Shown: in pieces, positions 25,075 through 33,263 of the stretch
Numbering within the stretch: position 1 is the first letter of the stretch
Layout of the letters: every line of letters begins with the position of its first letter
Source of the DNA: an uncultured Sphingomonadales bacterium
GTDB taxonomy: Bacteria; Pseudomonadota; Alphaproteobacteria; Sphingomonadales; Sphingomonadaceae
Direction: 5' to 3'
NCBI GenBank assembly: GCA_903839675.1
Contig: CAIMDB010000006.1
Location: 1-64,000 of the forward strand
Length of the DNA stretch: 64,000 nucleotides
Translations under genes and position numbers: made by a program
The notes under the pieces: model-generated
The model's database searches: none
What the model saw: the letters and a program-made list of their open reading frames with translations, nothing else
What the model was told of the DNA's origin: nothing

Positions 25075-25496
25075 GCATGGACAAGATGCGGACCATCATC
25101 GCCGTTGAGGCACGACGCGCTGGGTCGCTCTGGCTTCGCTGGTCCGACGGTATTGAGGCAACGGTGGATGTTGCCGGGCTGGTCAAGTTCGATGACGGTT
25201 TCGGCGGAGCTTCTGTCGGGGAATGGGGGCACAGTGTCGTCTGGCCCAGTGGTGCGGACATCGGTGCCGAAAGGCTCTGGCTGGAAACCTTGTCGGCCAG
25301 TGGACATGAGGATGCCCGACACTTTCTTGAATGGCGGATGCGGCACGGCCTGTCGCTGACCAAGGCGGCGGAAGCGCTTGGGCTCGCGCGCCGTACCGTC
25401 GCTTATTATTCCAATGGGGATAGGCCGGTGCCGAAGGCGATTCTGCTGGCGTGTCGCGGATGGGAAGCAAACGAAGGATTGCCCCGCGCGGCTTGA
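25071..25496 (+). CDS. DUF2442 protein with C-terminal HTH (possible antitoxin)
   Basis: Residues about 7-85 match DUF2442 (SLWLRWSDGIEATVDV, FGGASVGEWGHSVVWP). Residues about 90-125 form an XRE-like helix-turn-helix (RHGLSLTKAAEALGLARRTV). A DNA-binding tail suits an autoregulating antitoxin. TTG at 25071 overlaps the DUF4160 stop and has AGGAG eight bases upstream; ATG at 25077 is the alternative, with poorer spacing. The gap 25497-25662 before nadC holds no gene I can support. Confidence 0.75.
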   Translation: MSMDKMRTIIAVEARRAGSLWLRWSDGIEATVDVAGLVKFDDGFGGASVGEWGHSVVWPSGADIGAERLWLETLSASGHEDARHFLEWRMRHGLSLTKAAEALGLARRTVAYYSNGDRPVPKAILLACRGWEANEGLPRAA

Positions 25497-25662
25497 ACAA
25501 ATCCCTTTCCTACACGCCCCCTTTTCGCCTAGCTGGCAGGCATGAACTGCGTCTCAGTCCAGCCCTTTGCTTCCGGAAGTTATGCCTCTCCTACAAAGCA
25601 CGGATTTCGATGCGTCGAGGCCCTCAACTTCCTCCACTTCCACACCTTTGAAAGCGCTCCGA

Positions 25663-26511
25663 ATGTCTTTTGAGCTGCCGCAGATCGACCTTGATTCGTT
25701 TGTCCGTGCAACGCTGGCGGAGGATTTGGGGCCAACCGGCCGCGATGTGACTTCGGAAAGCGTGATCCCGGCCGACGCGCTTTTTGCAGGCGTGATGGAC
25801 AGCCGCGATGCTATTGTCGTGGCGGGCCTGCCGATTGCGGAAGCCTTCTTCCGGCATCTTGATCCGGCGATGACGGTCGAGATTCTCGTCGAAGAAGGCG
25901 CGTCAGTCGCCAAAGGGTCTGACTTGATGCGCCTGCATGGCAAAGCACGGGCGATGCTGACGGCGGAACGGTCCGCGCTCAACATCGTGCAGCATCTCTC
26001 GGGCGTGGCGACGCTGACGCGCGCTTATGTCGATGCGATTGCGGGGACGGGCTGCACGCTGCTCGATACGCGCAAGACGATCCCGGGCCTGCGCGTGCTG
26101 GAGAAATATGCGACGCGGATGGGTGGTGCCACCAACCACCGCATGGGCCTTTGGGATGCGGCGATGATCAAGGACAATCATGTCGCGGTCGCGGGTGGCG
26201 TGGCTGAGGCTGTCCGCCGTGCGCGCGATGCGGGGGTGGAGCGGATCATCCTAGAAGTCGACCGGATCGACCAGATTGAACCCGGCCTTTCGGCAGGCGC
26301 GACGCACCTTCTGCTCGACAATATGGACGCGCCGACGTTGCGCGAGGCTGTCGCTGTAGTGGCTGGCCGCGTGCCGACCGAAGCCTCGGGCGGCGTCACG
26401 CTGGAGACGATCCGCGCCAAGGCGGAAAGCGGCGTGACCTACATCTCGGTCGGGCGCCTGACCCAGAGCGCGCCTGCCGCTGACATCGGGCTCGATTTTA
26501 CGTCTGTTTAG
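25663..26511 (+). CDS. nadC: nicotinate-nucleotide pyrophosphorylase (carboxylating)
   Basis: This 282-residue enzyme converts quinolinate and PRPP to nicotinate mononucleotide. ATLAEDLGPTGRDVTSE near the N-terminus, the ERSALNIVQHLSGVAT helix, LLDTRKTIPGLRVLEKYA, GGATNHRMGLWDAAMIKDNH and the C-terminal VSVGRLTQSAPA-like end are the family signatures. I chose the ATG at 25663, where homology appears to start; the frame is open to an ATG at 25567, but the extra 32 Ser/Thr-rich residues do not look like the family. The ribosome-binding site is weak. Confidence 0.95.
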   Translation: MSFELPQIDLDSFVRATLAEDLGPTGRDVTSESVIPADALFAGVMDSRDAIVVAGLPIAEAFFRHLDPAMTVEILVEEGASVAKGSDLMRLHGKARAMLTAERSALNIVQHLSGVATLTRAYVDAIAGTGCTLLDTRKTIPGLRVLEKYATRMGGATNHRMGLWDAAMIKDNHVAVAGGVAEAVRRARDAGVERIILEVDRIDQIEPGLSAGATHLLLDNMDAPTLREAVAVVAGRVPTEASGGVTLETIRAKAESGVTYISVGRLTQSAPAADIGLDFTSV

Positions 26512-26518
26512 GGTGGCT

Positions 26519-26643
26519 GGTTCACGCGAAGCGCGCGAAGGAAAGAAGGTCGCGAAGGATATTTCTTCTTCGACATGCGTGGTATCGGTGCAGGATTAAT
26601 GCGCTTCGCGCGCTTGGTTTCTTCGCGGCCTTCGCGTGAAACC
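26519..26643. repeat. inverted intergenic repeat with GGTTCACGCGAAG ends
   Basis: GGTTCACGCGAAG at the left and CTTCGCGTGAAACC at the right are inverted copies differing by one inserted base. Internal CGCGCGAAG/CTTCGCGCG stretches also mirror each other. The 125-base unit nearly fills the nadC-gcdH gap (26512-26700), which otherwise holds only the gcdH leader. It looks like a dispersed REP/BIME-type element. Confidence 0.6.
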
Positions 26644-26700
26644 TCCTTTCCAACTCCCCCCGGGTGTTGAGGCCGCCGTGCAAACATCGTAGGAAGCGGC

Positions 26701-27879
26701 ATGGCAAAATTCGCACCTTTCAAATGGGATGACCCCTTTCACCTCGATGCGCAGCTGACCGAAGACGAGCGGATGATCCGCGATGCGGCTGAAGGCTATG
26801 CGCAGGACAAGCTCCTGCCGCGTGTCGTTTCCGCTACGCTCTCCGAACGTTTTGATCGGGAGATCATGAATGAGCTGGGCGCGCTCGGCCTGCTCGGTTC
26901 GACGATTGAGGGCTATGGCTGCGCCGGTGTCAGCAACGTGGCTTACGGCTTGATCGCCCGCGCCGTCGAGCGTGTTGATTCGGGTTATCGCTCTGCCATG
27001 TCGGTGCAGAGCTCGCTGGTGATGCATCCCATCCATGCCTATGGCTCGGAAGAGCAGCGGCAGAAATATCTGCCCAAGCTGGCGACGGGCGAATGGGTTG
27101 GCTGTTTTGGCCTGACGGAGCCTGATGCCGGGTCTGACCCTGCGTCCATGAAAACCAACGCCAAGCAGGCGGCGGGCGGCTACATCCTCAACGGCGCGAA
27201 GATGTGGATCACCAATTCTCCGATCGCCGACATTGCGATTGTCTGGGCGAAGGATGAAGGGGGCGTGATCCGCGGCTTCATCGTCGAGCGCGGGATGGAA
27301 GGTTTCTCCACGCCGAAGATTGAAGGCAAGATGAGCCTGCGCGCGTCCATCACGGGCGAGATCGTCCTTGAAGATGTGTTTGTGCCGGAAGAAAATCTTC
27401 TGCCCAATGTGCAGGGTCTGTCGGGTCCGTTCGGCTGCCTCAACAAGGCGCGCTATGGCATTGCCTGGGGCGTGATGGGCGCGGCGGAAGACTGCTTCCA
27501 CCGCGCGCGGCAGTACCAGTTGGACCGCCAGCAATTTGGGCGTCCGCTTGCGGCAAACCAGATCCCACAGCTCAAGATGGCGAACATGCAGACCGAAATC
27601 GCGCTGGGCCTTCAGGCCGCGCTGACGGTTGGGCGTTCGATGGATGACGGCACTTGGTCGCCAGAAATGGTGAGCCTCATCAAGCGCAACAATTGCGGCA
27701 AGGCGCTCGATATCGCCCGCGTTGCGCGCGACATGCACGGCGGCAACGGCATTTCGGCGGAATATCACGTCATCCGCCACGCCATCAATCTGGAGACGGT
27801 CAACACCTATGAAGGCACGCACGATGTGCACGCCCTCATCCTTGGCCGCGCCATCACCGGCATTCAGGCATTTAGCTGA
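26701..27879 (+). CDS. gcdH: glutaryl-CoA dehydrogenase-type acyl-CoA dehydrogenase
   Basis: This 392-residue flavoenzyme is predicted to dehydrogenate and decarboxylate glutaryl-CoA to crotonyl-CoA in lysine/tryptophan breakdown. [35 protein letters not shown], the glutaryl-specific [12 protein letters not shown] and [13 protein letters not shown] fit this subfamily. The catalytic base is Glu371 in [11 protein letters not shown] CaiB-type CoA transferase two genes on could activate glutarate. Confidence 0.92.
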   Translation: MAKFAPFKWDDPFHLDAQLTEDERMIRDAAEGYAQDKLLPRVVSATLSERFDREIMNELGALGLLGSTIEGYGCAGVSNVAYGLIARAVERVDSGYRSAMSVQSSLVMHPIHAYGSEEQRQKYLPKLATGEWVGCFGLTEPDAGSDPASMKTNAKQAAGGYILNGAKMWITNSPIADIAIVWAKDEGGVIRGFIVERGMEGFSTPKIEGKMSLRASITGEIVLEDVFVPEENLLPNVQGLSGPFGCLNKARYGIAWGVMGAAEDCFHRARQYQLDRQQFGRPLAANQIPQLKMANMQTEIALGLQAALTVGRSMDDGTWSPEMVSLIKRNNCGKALDIARVARDMHGGNGISAEYHVIRHAINLETVNTYEGTHDVHALILGRAITGIQAFS

Positions 27880-27899
27880 TCCAACCCAAAAGGGGCAAT

Positions 27900-29309
27900 A
27901 TGCGCTTTTCAAAACTGATCGCGGCGAGCGTTCTCGCTGCCCTGTCGTCCACCTCGATGGCGCAGTCGCTGCGGCCTGATCAGGCGGCATTCCGTGATCT
28001 CTACAAGGAACTGGTCGAGACGAATACGACCCAGTCGGAAGGCAGCTGCACGCTGGCGTCTGAACGGATGGCGTCGCGCCTGAAGGCCGCCGGATTTGCG
28101 GACAGTGACATCACGCTGTTTGCAACGCCGGAAAAGCCCAAAGACGGTGGTCTGGTCGCGGTGCTCAAGGGCACATCCAAGACCGCCAAGCCGATCCTGC
28201 TGCTCGCCCATATCGATGTGGTCGAAGCGCGCCGTGCCGATTGGGTGCGCGATCCCTTCACGCTGATTGAAGAGGGCGGCTATTTCTACGCCCGTGGCGC
28301 ATCGGACGACAAGTCGCAGGCCGCGATCTGGACCGATGCGATGATCCGCTTCAAGAAGGAAGGCTTCAAGCCGAAGCGGACGATCAAGCTCGCTTTGACC
28401 TGCGGCGAAGAAACGGTCGGCGCATTCAACGGTGCCGAGTGGCTGGCGACCAACAAGCCGGAGCTGATCGCAGCGGAATTCGCGCTCAACGAAGGCGGCG
28501 GCGGGCGGCTCGATAAGTCGGGCAAGAAGGTCTCGCTGTCGATGCAGGTCGGTGAAAAGACCGTCCAGAACTACCTTCTGGAAACGACCAACCCCGGCGG
28601 ACACAGCTCGGTTCCGCGGCCCGACAATGCGATCTATTCGCTGACGGCGGCCGTCACAAAGGTCGGGCAATATGAATTCCCGATCCAGTTTAGCGACACG
28701 ACACGCACCTTCTTCAAGCGTACCGCCGAACTCACCGGCGGCGAGATGGGCAAGGCGCTGACCGCCGTGCTCGCCAATCCCGAAGACAAGGCAGCCGATG
28801 CCATCGTGTCGAAGGATGCGAGCTACCATTCCACGCTGCGCACCACGTGCGTGGCGACGATGCTCGATGCCGGCCATGCGATGAATGCGCTGCCGCAGCG
28901 CGCGCGTGCGGTCGTCAACTGCCGTGTCTTCCCGGGCGTTTCTGTCGATGTTGTGAAGGCCGAACTGGACCGCGTCATTGGTGATCCGTCGGTGTCGATC
29001 ACGAAGATTGAACCGATCCGCCCGATGGCTGTCCCGCCGCCGCTTTCGCCCAAGGTCTTTGGCCCGGCTGAAAAGCTGGCCGCGAAGTACTTCCCCGGAG
29101 TGCCGATGATCCCGGTTATGTCGACGGGCGGCACTGACGCCCCCTATTTGTCGCTGGCCGGCATCCCAACTTACGGCATGCCCGGCATCTTCCAGCAGCT
29201 TGAAGGCAGCGGTGTCCATGGTTTGAATGAGCGGATTTCCGTTAAGTCGCTCTACGAAGGCCGCGACTATCTGTTCGATCTCACCAAGATCTACGCCAAT
29301 CAGGACTGA
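27900..29309 (+). CDS. secreted M20-family metallopeptidase
   Basis: This 469-residue di-zinc hydrolase has a signal peptide (cleavage near SMAQ). Metal-site motifs are LLAHIDVVEA (His), ARGASDDKSQAA (bridging Asp), TCGEETVGAFNG (catalytic Glu and ligand) and GTDAPYLSLAGIPTYG. It likely cleaves peptides or N-acyl amino acids outside the cytoplasm. It lies 20 bases after gcdH and 3 bases before the CoA transferase, so all three look co-transcribed, an odd mix of a secreted peptidase with acyl-CoA enzymes. Confidence 0.88.
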   Translation: MRFSKLIAASVLAALSSTSMAQSLRPDQAAFRDLYKELVETNTTQSEGSCTLASERMASRLKAAGFADSDITLFATPEKPKDGGLVAVLKGTSKTAKPILLLAHIDVVEARRADWVRDPFTLIEEGGYFYARGASDDKSQAAIWTDAMIRFKKEGFKPKRTIKLALTCGEETVGAFNGAEWLATNKPELIAAEFALNEGGGGRLDKSGKKVSLSMQVGEKTVQNYLLETTNPGGHSSVPRPDNAIYSLTAAVTKVGQYEFPIQFSDTTRTFFKRTAELTGGEMGKALTAVLANPEDKAADAIVSKDASYHSTLRTTCVATMLDAGHAMNALPQRARAVVNCRVFPGVSVDVVKAELDRVIGDPSVSITKIEPIRPMAVPPPLSPKVFGPAEKLAAKYFPGVPMIPVMSTGGTDAPYLSLAGIPTYGMPGIFQQLEGSGVHGLNERISVKSLYEGRDYLFDLTKIYANQD

Positions 29310-29312
29310 TCG

Positions 29313-30506
29313 ATGACCAAGGCCCTTTCCGGCATCAAGGTGCTCGATCTGTCGCGCGTGCTGGCGGGGCCTTGGTGCACGCAGATGCTGGGCGATCTCG
29401 GTGCCGAGATCATCAAGATCGAACAGCCGGGCAAAGGCGATGACACGCGCGGCTGGGGCCCGCCTTGGCATGGCGAGGGGGAGGAGCGGCTGTCGGCTTA
29501 TTACCTCTCCGCCAACCGCAACAAGAAGAGCGTGGCGATCGACATCTCCAAGCCTGAGGGGCAGGCGCTGATCCGCGAGATGGCGTCCAAGTGCGACGTT
29601 CTGGTCGAGAATTTCAAGGTCGGCGGGCTGGAGAAATACGGCCTCGATTATCTGAGCCTGAAGGCTGCTAACCCACGCCTCGTTTACTGCTCGATCACTG
29701 GTTTTGGCCATTCGGGTCCGCGCGCGCATCAGCCCGGCTATGATCTGATGGTGCAGGGCATGTCGGGCCTGATGAGCATTACTGGCGATCCGGCAGGCGA
29801 ACCGCAAAAGGTGGGCGTTGCGCTTGTCGATGTGATGACGGGGCTTCATGCCTGCATCGCCGTTCTGGCCGCGCTCAACCAGCGTCATGCGACGGGCCGG
29901 GGCCAGTTCATCGACATGGCGCTGCTGGATGTTGCGGTCTCAACGCTTGCCAATATTGGCCTGAACCAGCGGGTGACAGGCGACGCGCCGAAGCGGATGG
30001 GCAATGCGCATTCGAGCGTCGTGCCCTATCAGGTGTTCGAGACGGCGGACGGCCACATGATCGTCGCCGTCGGCAATGACGGGCAGTTTGCGCATTTCGT
30101 GGGTGCGCTGGGCCTCGCGTCAATGGCAGAAGACCTCCGCTACAAAACCAATTCCTCCCGCGTCGAAAACAGGGATACGCTGATCCCGCAATTGGCCGCC
30201 GCTATGAAGACACAGACGACAGCGCATTGGGATAGCGCGCTGACCGCCGTCAATGTGCCCGCCGGGCCGATCAACGACATCGGGCAGGCGCTCAACGATC
30301 CGCAATCCGTGGCGCGGGGTTTGGCGACCATGGCCGGGGACCGGCCGGCCATTGCTAGCCCGTTGAGGTTGTCGGACTCCATGCCCGACGCAGGGACGGA
30401 ACCGCCGATGTTGGGGCAGAACACGGAGACCGTGCTGCGCGCCTTCCTCGGGCACAGCGATGCGGATTTGGCGGAATTGAAGGCGAAGGGTGTCGTCCCC
30501 TCTTAG
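29313..30506 (+). CDS. CaiB/BaiF-family (class III) CoA transferase
   Basis: This 397-residue enzyme moves CoA between carboxylic acids through an aspartyl-CoA intermediate. VLDLSRVLAGPWCTQMLGDL at the N-terminus is a class III hallmark, followed by NRNKKSVAIDI, the GYDLMVQGMSGLM stretch and the presumed catalytic Asp in VALVDVMTGLHA. The substrate is not readable; linkage to glutaryl-CoA dehydrogenase suggests succinyl-CoA:glutarate CoA transfer. Confidence 0.88.
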   Translation: MTKALSGIKVLDLSRVLAGPWCTQMLGDLGAEIIKIEQPGKGDDTRGWGPPWHGEGEERLSAYYLSANRNKKSVAIDISKPEGQALIREMASKCDVLVENFKVGGLEKYGLDYLSLKAANPRLVYCSITGFGHSGPRAHQPGYDLMVQGMSGLMSITGDPAGEPQKVGVALVDVMTGLHACIAVLAALNQRHATGRGQFIDMALLDVAVSTLANIGLNQRVTGDAPKRMGNAHSSVVPYQVFETADGHMIVAVGNDGQFAHFVGALGLASMAEDLRYKTNSSRVENRDTLIPQLAAAMKTQTTAHWDSALTAVNVPAGPINDIGQALNDPQSVARGLATMAGDRPAIASPLRLSDSMPDAGTEPPMLGQNTETVLRAFLGHSDADLAELKAKGVVPS

Positions 30507-30507
30507 T

Positions 30508-30599
30508 CGTCATCCTGAACTTGTTTCAGGATGACGGAGTCGGGCCTTTTACCAGCCGAACCAGCGCGCCGCCCTGTTATGCTGAAACAAGTTCAGCAT
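30508..30599. repeat. facing pair of TCATCCTGAA-type palindromes
   Basis: The first hairpin (30508-30536) has 12-base arms CGTCATCCTGAA/TTCAGGATGACG with a CTTGT loop. The second (30579-30599) has ATGCTGAA/TTCAGCAT with the complementary loop ACAAG and the flank ATGACG, so it is an inverted, diverged copy. The first starts two bases after the CoA transferase stop and may serve as its terminator. This resembles a dispersed REP element common in sphingomonads. Confidence 0.7.
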
Positions 30600-30621
30600 G
30601 ACGAGGAGAGGGGACATCATC

Positions 30622-30710
30622 CCGTTTGTGCTGAGCCTGTCGAAGCACTGTCCTTCTGAGGACCACCGCCCAAAGAAAGGACAGCCCTTCGACAAGCTCA
30701 GGGCAAACGG
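30622..30710. repeat. large inverted repeat with CCTGTCGAAG/CTTCGACAAG arms
   Basis: The left arm (30622-30655) and right arm (30677-30710) are about 34 bases each and complementary except for a few positions; both contain the GAGCxTGTCGAAG motif and GCACTGTCCTT/AAGGACAGC. A 21-base GC-rich stretch separates them. It ends 8 bases from the stop of the convergent FAH-family gene. With the neighbouring pair, three palindromic units fill the 211-base gap. Confidence 0.7.
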
Positions 30711-30717
30711 AAACGGA

Positions 30718-31719
30718 CTAACCCACCGTCTGTTCAATCACCCCAAAGATCGGATGGTGCTTGTCATCCTCCATCCAGATGCGGACTGTATCGCCCTTCT
30801 TCAGGAACTGCGTCTCCGGCTTGCCGCCGAGGATGGTTTCCACCGTCCGCACCTCGGCCAAGCAGGAATAGCCTACCCCGCCCGTGCTGATCGGTTTGCC
30901 GGGGCCACCATCAGGCCCACGGTTGGAAACAGTGCCTGAGCCGATGATCGTCCCCGCACACAGGCTGCGTGTTTTGGCGGCATGGGCGATCAGCTGGCCG
31001 AAGTCGAAGGTCATGTCGACGCCTGCATCGGCGCGGCCCAGCGGCGCGTCGTTCAGATCAACGCAAAGCGCACCGTGCAGTTTGCCGCCGTCCCACAGGT
31101 CGCCCAACGCATCGGGTGCCACAAAAACGGGGGAGAAGGCGCTGGCGGGCTTTGACTGCAGGAAACCGAAGCCCTTGGCGAGTTCATCGGGGATGAGGTT
31201 GCGCAGCGACACGTCATTGGTGAGGCCGACAAGCCGGATGTAGCCCCGGGCCTCCCCTGCCGATACGCCCTGCGGCACGTCGCCGGTGACGACCACGACT
31301 TCCGCCTCCATATCGCAGCCCCAGGCTTCGTCTGCTAGCGGAATGGCATCACGCGGAGCAAGGAAGCCGTCTGATCCGCCCTGATACATCAGGGGGTCAT
31401 GCCAGAAGCTGTCAGGCATCTCGGCACCGCGCGCCTGCCGGACGAGGGCGACATGGTTCACATAGGCGGAGCCGTCCGCCCATTGGAAGGCACGCGGCAA
31501 GGGCGAGGCGGCATTGCGTTCATGAAACCGCATCATCGGGATGGTTTCATGCGCCAGATCGATCGCAAGGTTAAGAAGCAGAGGTTCTGCCATGTGCCAA
31601 TCATCAAGGGCAGCTTGAAGCGTGGGGGCGATGTGCGAGGCGTCGGCACACCAAGCGAGATCGTCTGAAACGACAACAAGGCGGCCATCACGTCCACCTT
31701 TTAGAGATCCGAGCTTCAT
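30718..31719 (-). CDS. fumarylacetoacetate hydrolase (FAH) family protein
   Basis: This 333-residue protein carries the FAH C-terminal fold: LADEAWGCDMEAEVVVV with the acidic metal ligands, GYIRLVGLTNDVSLRNL and the end region TIIGSGTVSNRG. Members hydrolyse fumarylacetoacetate or act on related 3-oxo acids; length and motifs suit the homogentisate/aromatic catabolism type, but no partner enzymes are adjacent. I chose the ATG at 31719, with AGGAG upstream on the minus strand. It is divergent from the C13 peptidase gene across 97 bases with no other feature. Confidence 0.85.
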   Translation of the reverse strand: MKLGSLKGGRDGRLVVVSDDLAWCADASHIAPTLQAALDDWHMAEPLLLNLAIDLAHETIPMMRFHERNAASPLPRAFQWADGSAYVNHVALVRQARGAEMPDSFWHDPLMYQGGSDGFLAPRDAIPLADEAWGCDMEAEVVVVTGDVPQGVSAGEARGYIRLVGLTNDVSLRNLIPDELAKGFGFLQSKPASAFSPVFVAPDALGDLWDGGKLHGALCVDLNDAPLGRADAGVDMTFDFGQLIAHAAKTRSLCAGTIIGSGTVSNRGPDGGPGKPISTGGVGYSCLAEVRTVETILGGKPETQFLKKGDTVRIWMEDDKHHPIFGVIEQTVG

Positions 31720-31816
31720 GCGCCTCTCCTGTCTCATGGTATCCATCCGACTTGACGGACACATCCATTCATGGTGGCTTTGTCATCCGAAACGGGGCGC
31801 ATTGAAAGGGGATTCG

Positions 31817-32746
31817 ATGGGGGCTGCCAGGAAACGATGGGGATGGGGCATTTTGGCGGCTGGATTGCTCGGCCTGTCCCCCCTGTTCGCGCAGCGTGTG
31901 GACCCGAATGAGGAGGCCGCGCAGAAGGGGTTCATGACCGATGTGGGGCGGGCGCCCGCCTGGCATTTGACCCAGCTCAAGCGGATGTCAGCAGCGATTG
32001 CAGCGCTGAAGCCCCAACGGCCGGGTGTGGTGGACGCCTATGTTGTCGCTGTCGGGCTCGATTCAGACCCTGTCTTTGGGCGGGAGGCCGCCGAGGCCGC
32101 CAAGGTTCTATCTCGCCGCTATGATGCGGATGGCCGCACGCTTCTGCTGGCCGCAGGCGGTGGCGCAGGTCCCGTGCCAAATGGATCGCCCGCCAACCTC
32201 CAGGCGGCACTGGCTGCAGTTGCCGGATTGATGGACGCTAAGGAAGATGTGCTCCTACTTTACACAACATCGCACGGCGCGCCGAAGGTTGGCCTCGTCT
32301 ATAAGGACGGAGAAAATGGCTATGGCTATATCGCGCCGAAGAACCTTGCCGCGACCCTGAACGGGCTGGGCATCCACAATCGGATGGTCCTGATTTCAGC
32401 CTGCTATTCCGGCATCTTCATTCCCGATCTGGTGAATGATGACACGGTGTTGATCACCGCTGCATCGCCAGTGACGACGTCCTTTGGCTGTGCGCCTGCC
32501 AATGATTGGACGTTCTTTGGCGATGCCCTGATCAACAATGCCTTCCGGGCACCGGCCAAGCTTGATGAGGCGATGGGGCAGGCGCTGTCGCTGATCGGCG
32601 GCTGGGAAAGGATGCGCGGCCTGCCGGCCTCCAATCCACAGTTTTTTGTGGGGGCACGTGCACGGGGCTGGCTGACGTCGCTTGAGGCGCGGACGCCTGC
32701 GACGACAACGCCCAAAGTGGGACGGCCTGCTATTGAAGAGAAATAG
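31817..32746 (+). CDS. secreted C13-family (legumain-like) peptidase
   Basis: This 309-residue protein has a signal peptide ending near LFAQ. The caspase-like fold shows the catalytic His in LLYTTSHGAPK (His153) and Cys in VLISACYSGIF (Cys196). Bacterial C13 proteins of this type are poorly characterised; they probably cut after Asn or Asp in the periplasm. The ATG at 31817 has AAAGGGGA upstream. The MarR gene begins 23 bases downstream. Confidence 0.85.
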   Translation: MGAARKRWGWGILAAGLLGLSPLFAQRVDPNEEAAQKGFMTDVGRAPAWHLTQLKRMSAAIAALKPQRPGVVDAYVVAVGLDSDPVFGREAAEAAKVLSRRYDADGRTLLLAAGGGAGPVPNGSPANLQAALAAVAGLMDAKEDVLLLYTTSHGAPKVGLVYKDGENGYGYIAPKNLAATLNGLGIHNRMVLISACYSGIFIPDLVNDDTVLITAASPVTTSFGCAPANDWTFFGDALINNAFRAPAKLDEAMGQALSLIGGWERMRGLPASNPQFFVGARARGWLTSLEARTPATTTPKVGRPAIEEK

Positions 32747-32769
32747 GACAACGCCCTAAGAGCGTTCTG

Positions 32770-33207
32770 ATGTCCTCGCTCACACTTGAAGAATTCGTGC
32801 CCTATCGGCTGTCGGTCGCGTCCAATGCCGTGTCGACGCGCATTTCCCAAAGCTACCGCAAGCGCTTCAAGCTGAAAGTAGCGGAATGGCGGCTGATCGC
32901 CATCCTTGCGGAAACAGCGCGCATGACCCCGCAGGACATCGGCAAGGCGGGCGAATTGGACAAAATCACCGTCAGCCGGGCGGCGGCGGCACTGCTGAAG
33001 CGGGGGCTGGTGGCGCAGGACCGTAATCCCGAAGATGGCCGTTCGCATCTCCTGACCCTGACACCAGAAGGCAAAGCGCTTTACGAACAGATCGTGCCCG
33101 CCGCCAAGGGAATGGAAGACGCGTTGCTGGCCAATTTCTCGGCGGAAGACCGGGCCCACCTTGTCCGCTTGCTCCGACAGATCGAGATCGCTGCAAATTC
33201 TCCTTGA
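32770..33207 (+). CDS. MarR-family transcriptional regulator
   Basis: This 145-residue winged-helix protein shows MTPQDIGKAGELDKITVSRA (recognition helix) and the wing LVAQDRNPEDGRSHLLTLTP, the classic MarR DxRxxxLxLT signature. MarR proteins usually sense small aromatic or acyl ligands. The acyl-CoA dehydrogenase 56 bases downstream is the likely target. Its stop codon lies inside a palindrome at 33204-33219. Confidence 0.92.
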   Translation: MSSLTLEEFVPYRLSVASNAVSTRISQSYRKRFKLKVAEWRLIAILAETARMTPQDIGKAGELDKITVSRAAAALLKRGLVAQDRNPEDGRSHLLTLTPEGKALYEQIVPAAKGMEDALLANFSAEDRAHLVRLLRQIEIAANSP

Positions 33208-33219
33208 CGTAAACGTGAA
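33204..33219. promoter_or_regulatory. 16-base palindrome with ACGT-N2-ACGT core upstream of an acyl-CoA dehydrogenase
   Basis: TTGACGTAAACGTGAA is symmetrical except for one pair. Its ACGT-AA-ACGT form resembles the operators of LiuR, the MerR-family regulator of branched-chain acyl-CoA genes in proteobacteria. It overlaps the marR stop and lies 45 bases upstream of the dehydrogenase ATG. The neighbouring MarR could instead be the ligand. A small hairpin, CTTGG-N5-CCAAG, follows at 33220-33234. Confidence 0.5.
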
Positions 33220-33263
33220 CTTGGGGATTCCAAGAAGGCATATTTCAACGAAAGGACTCCCCG

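Noticed and set aside
25542-25662. Short peptide frame or longer NadC N-terminus in the gap before nadC
   Set aside because: No ribosome-binding site, Ser/Thr-rich composition, and the family begins near 25663.
26596-27990. 464-codon minus-strand open frame
   Set aside because: Antisense to the glutaryl-CoA dehydrogenase and overlapping the intergenic repeat; no start signal or domain.
27909-29888. 659-codon minus-strand open frame
   Set aside because: It runs antisense across the M20 peptidase and into the CoA transferase, both with intact catalytic motifs; its His/Arg-rich translation has no recognisable domain.
30508-30710. CRISPR-like repeats
   Set aside because: Only palindromic, inverted, unevenly spaced units of different sequence; no regular spacers or cas genes.
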